DNA from: Acidimicrobiales bacterium
Lineage (GTDB): Bacteria; Actinomycetota; Acidimicrobiia; Acidimicrobiales; UBA8190
Length of the DNA: 47,043 nt
Direction: 5' to 3'
Assembly (NCBI GenBank): GCA_031292675.1
Contig: JARLGQ010000115.1
Location: 1-47,043 of the forward strand
Each line of letters opens with the position of its first letter. Within the stretch, counting starts at the first letter, position 1. Positions 46,245-47,043 of this stretch are shown one piece after another. The position numbers and the translations under genes are program-made. Under the pieces are notes generated by a model, which searched no databases, had not been told where the DNA came from, and saw nothing but the letters and a program-made list of their open reading frames with translations.

Positions 46245-46545
46245 GGGATCGAAAACTCCGCTGTCGCCAAGTGAATGTTGGGAGCCGGCCTCACCTGCAT
46301 TTGTCGGCGCGGGCGATCGCCGTCGCCCTAGCGATGCTCTGCATCAGCCTGATGCATCTCCAGCCGTCGAGTCCGTCAGAACTGCACCTCGCTCGACGAG
46401 TCCAGGCCGTCTCTTGCCTCCTCAGACCTCGGTCGAACCGGTGTCCTCATCCAGAGTCACGCTACGGATGCGCTGGGCGGCTGTCTACGCCACGGGCGTT
46501 GGTTTCTCTCAACGCCGGGCCCGTCAGGTCTTCTAGGATCGGGCG

Positions 46546-47043
46546 ATGTCGCCCTCGACGGTCCGCAGCTCGCTTGCCGCCGCCTTGGGCCTTGGGATCA
46601 CGATCGTGGTGGCCGCCGCTCCTTCCGCCGTGCTCGACCATCGCGCCCCGGTCCTTCGAGCCATCCTCGAGACGGCGGTGGCGCTTGTCGGGACCCTCGT
46701 CGCCCTCCTCGCGTTCGGCCGACTCCGCCGCTCCGGCAGTGTGGGGGACCTCGCGATCGTGTGCGCAGTCGCCTTGTTGGCCTGGGTGCACACGCTTTTC
46801 GGTGTGATGCCCGACCTGATCTCGCCCTATTCCGTCGGGAACGGAGTGAGCGAGAGGTTCGAGGTCTGGGGAACGATCGTCGTGAGGATCGTGGCCGGCG
46901 GGTTCCTGGTCGTCGCCGCCAACGCCTACAGACGAAGAACCACACCTGCCTCCCGGTCACGCATTCGGAAGAGCAGGCTGCTCGTGACGGCCGCCGTCAG
47001 TGTGGCGGCAATCCTGATGCTCGTCTGGTTGTCCCCCATCAAC
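46546..47043 (+). CDS. multi-TM membrane protein, truncated by window end
   Basis: Open from ATG 46546 to the end: MSPSTVRSSLAAALGLGITIVVAAAPSAVLDHRAPVLRAILETAVALVGTLVALLAFGRL... several TM segments. Confidence 0.6.
   Translation, partial: MSPSTVRSSLAAALGLGITIVVAAAPSAVLDHRAPVLRAILETAVALVGTLVALLAFGRLRRSGSVGDLAIVCAVALLAWVHTLFGVMPDLISPYSVGNGVSERFEVWGTIVVRIVAGGFLVVAANAYRRRTTPASRSRIRKSRLLVTAAVSVAAILMLVWLSPIN

Noticed and set aside
46271-46807. Plus-strand 178-aa ORF near the right end
   Set aside because: The overlapping frame from ATG 46546 gives a coherent multi-TM protein running off the window; this ORF is Arg/Ser/Pro-rich shadow sequence.

Overview
High-GC, actinobacterial-looking chromosomal segment (Acidimicrobiia-like by overall character; taxonomy is inference). 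I saw no rRNA, tRNA, CRISPR array, transposase or phage gene. Main blocks: (i) PAS protein translationally coupled to an MBL-fold hydrolase (1.2-2.5 kb); (ii) APH-like phosphotransferase coupled to a DUF7064/CrtC-like protein; (iii) minus-strand exporter operon (6.8-11.8 kb): MacB-like permease, ATPase, an adaptor carrying about four Calx-beta-like modules inside the membrane-fusion-protein fold, and a lipoprotein; (iv) coupled glycan/surface locus (12-21.6 kb): GT2/GT-C fusion, cellulose-synthase-like GT2, and a secreted ~1717-aa PQQ-type propeller with six ~200-aa lectin-like modules, three in a 603-bp tandem array; (v) 27.2-30.5 kb CHASE-GGDEF-EAL protein with a repeated basic motif in its N-terminal region and an altered GGDEF site; (vi) TetR regulator with two matching palindromes in the divergent promoter (38.77-38.81 kb); (vii) five overlapping genes (43-46.2 kb) resembling a 2-aminoethylphosphonate -> CMP-activated phosphonate pathway, whose PEP-mutase-like enzyme has substituted signature residues. 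A frameshifted GNAT pseudogene lies at about 24.7-25.1 kb. All family names are read from translated motifs by eye; no database search was run.
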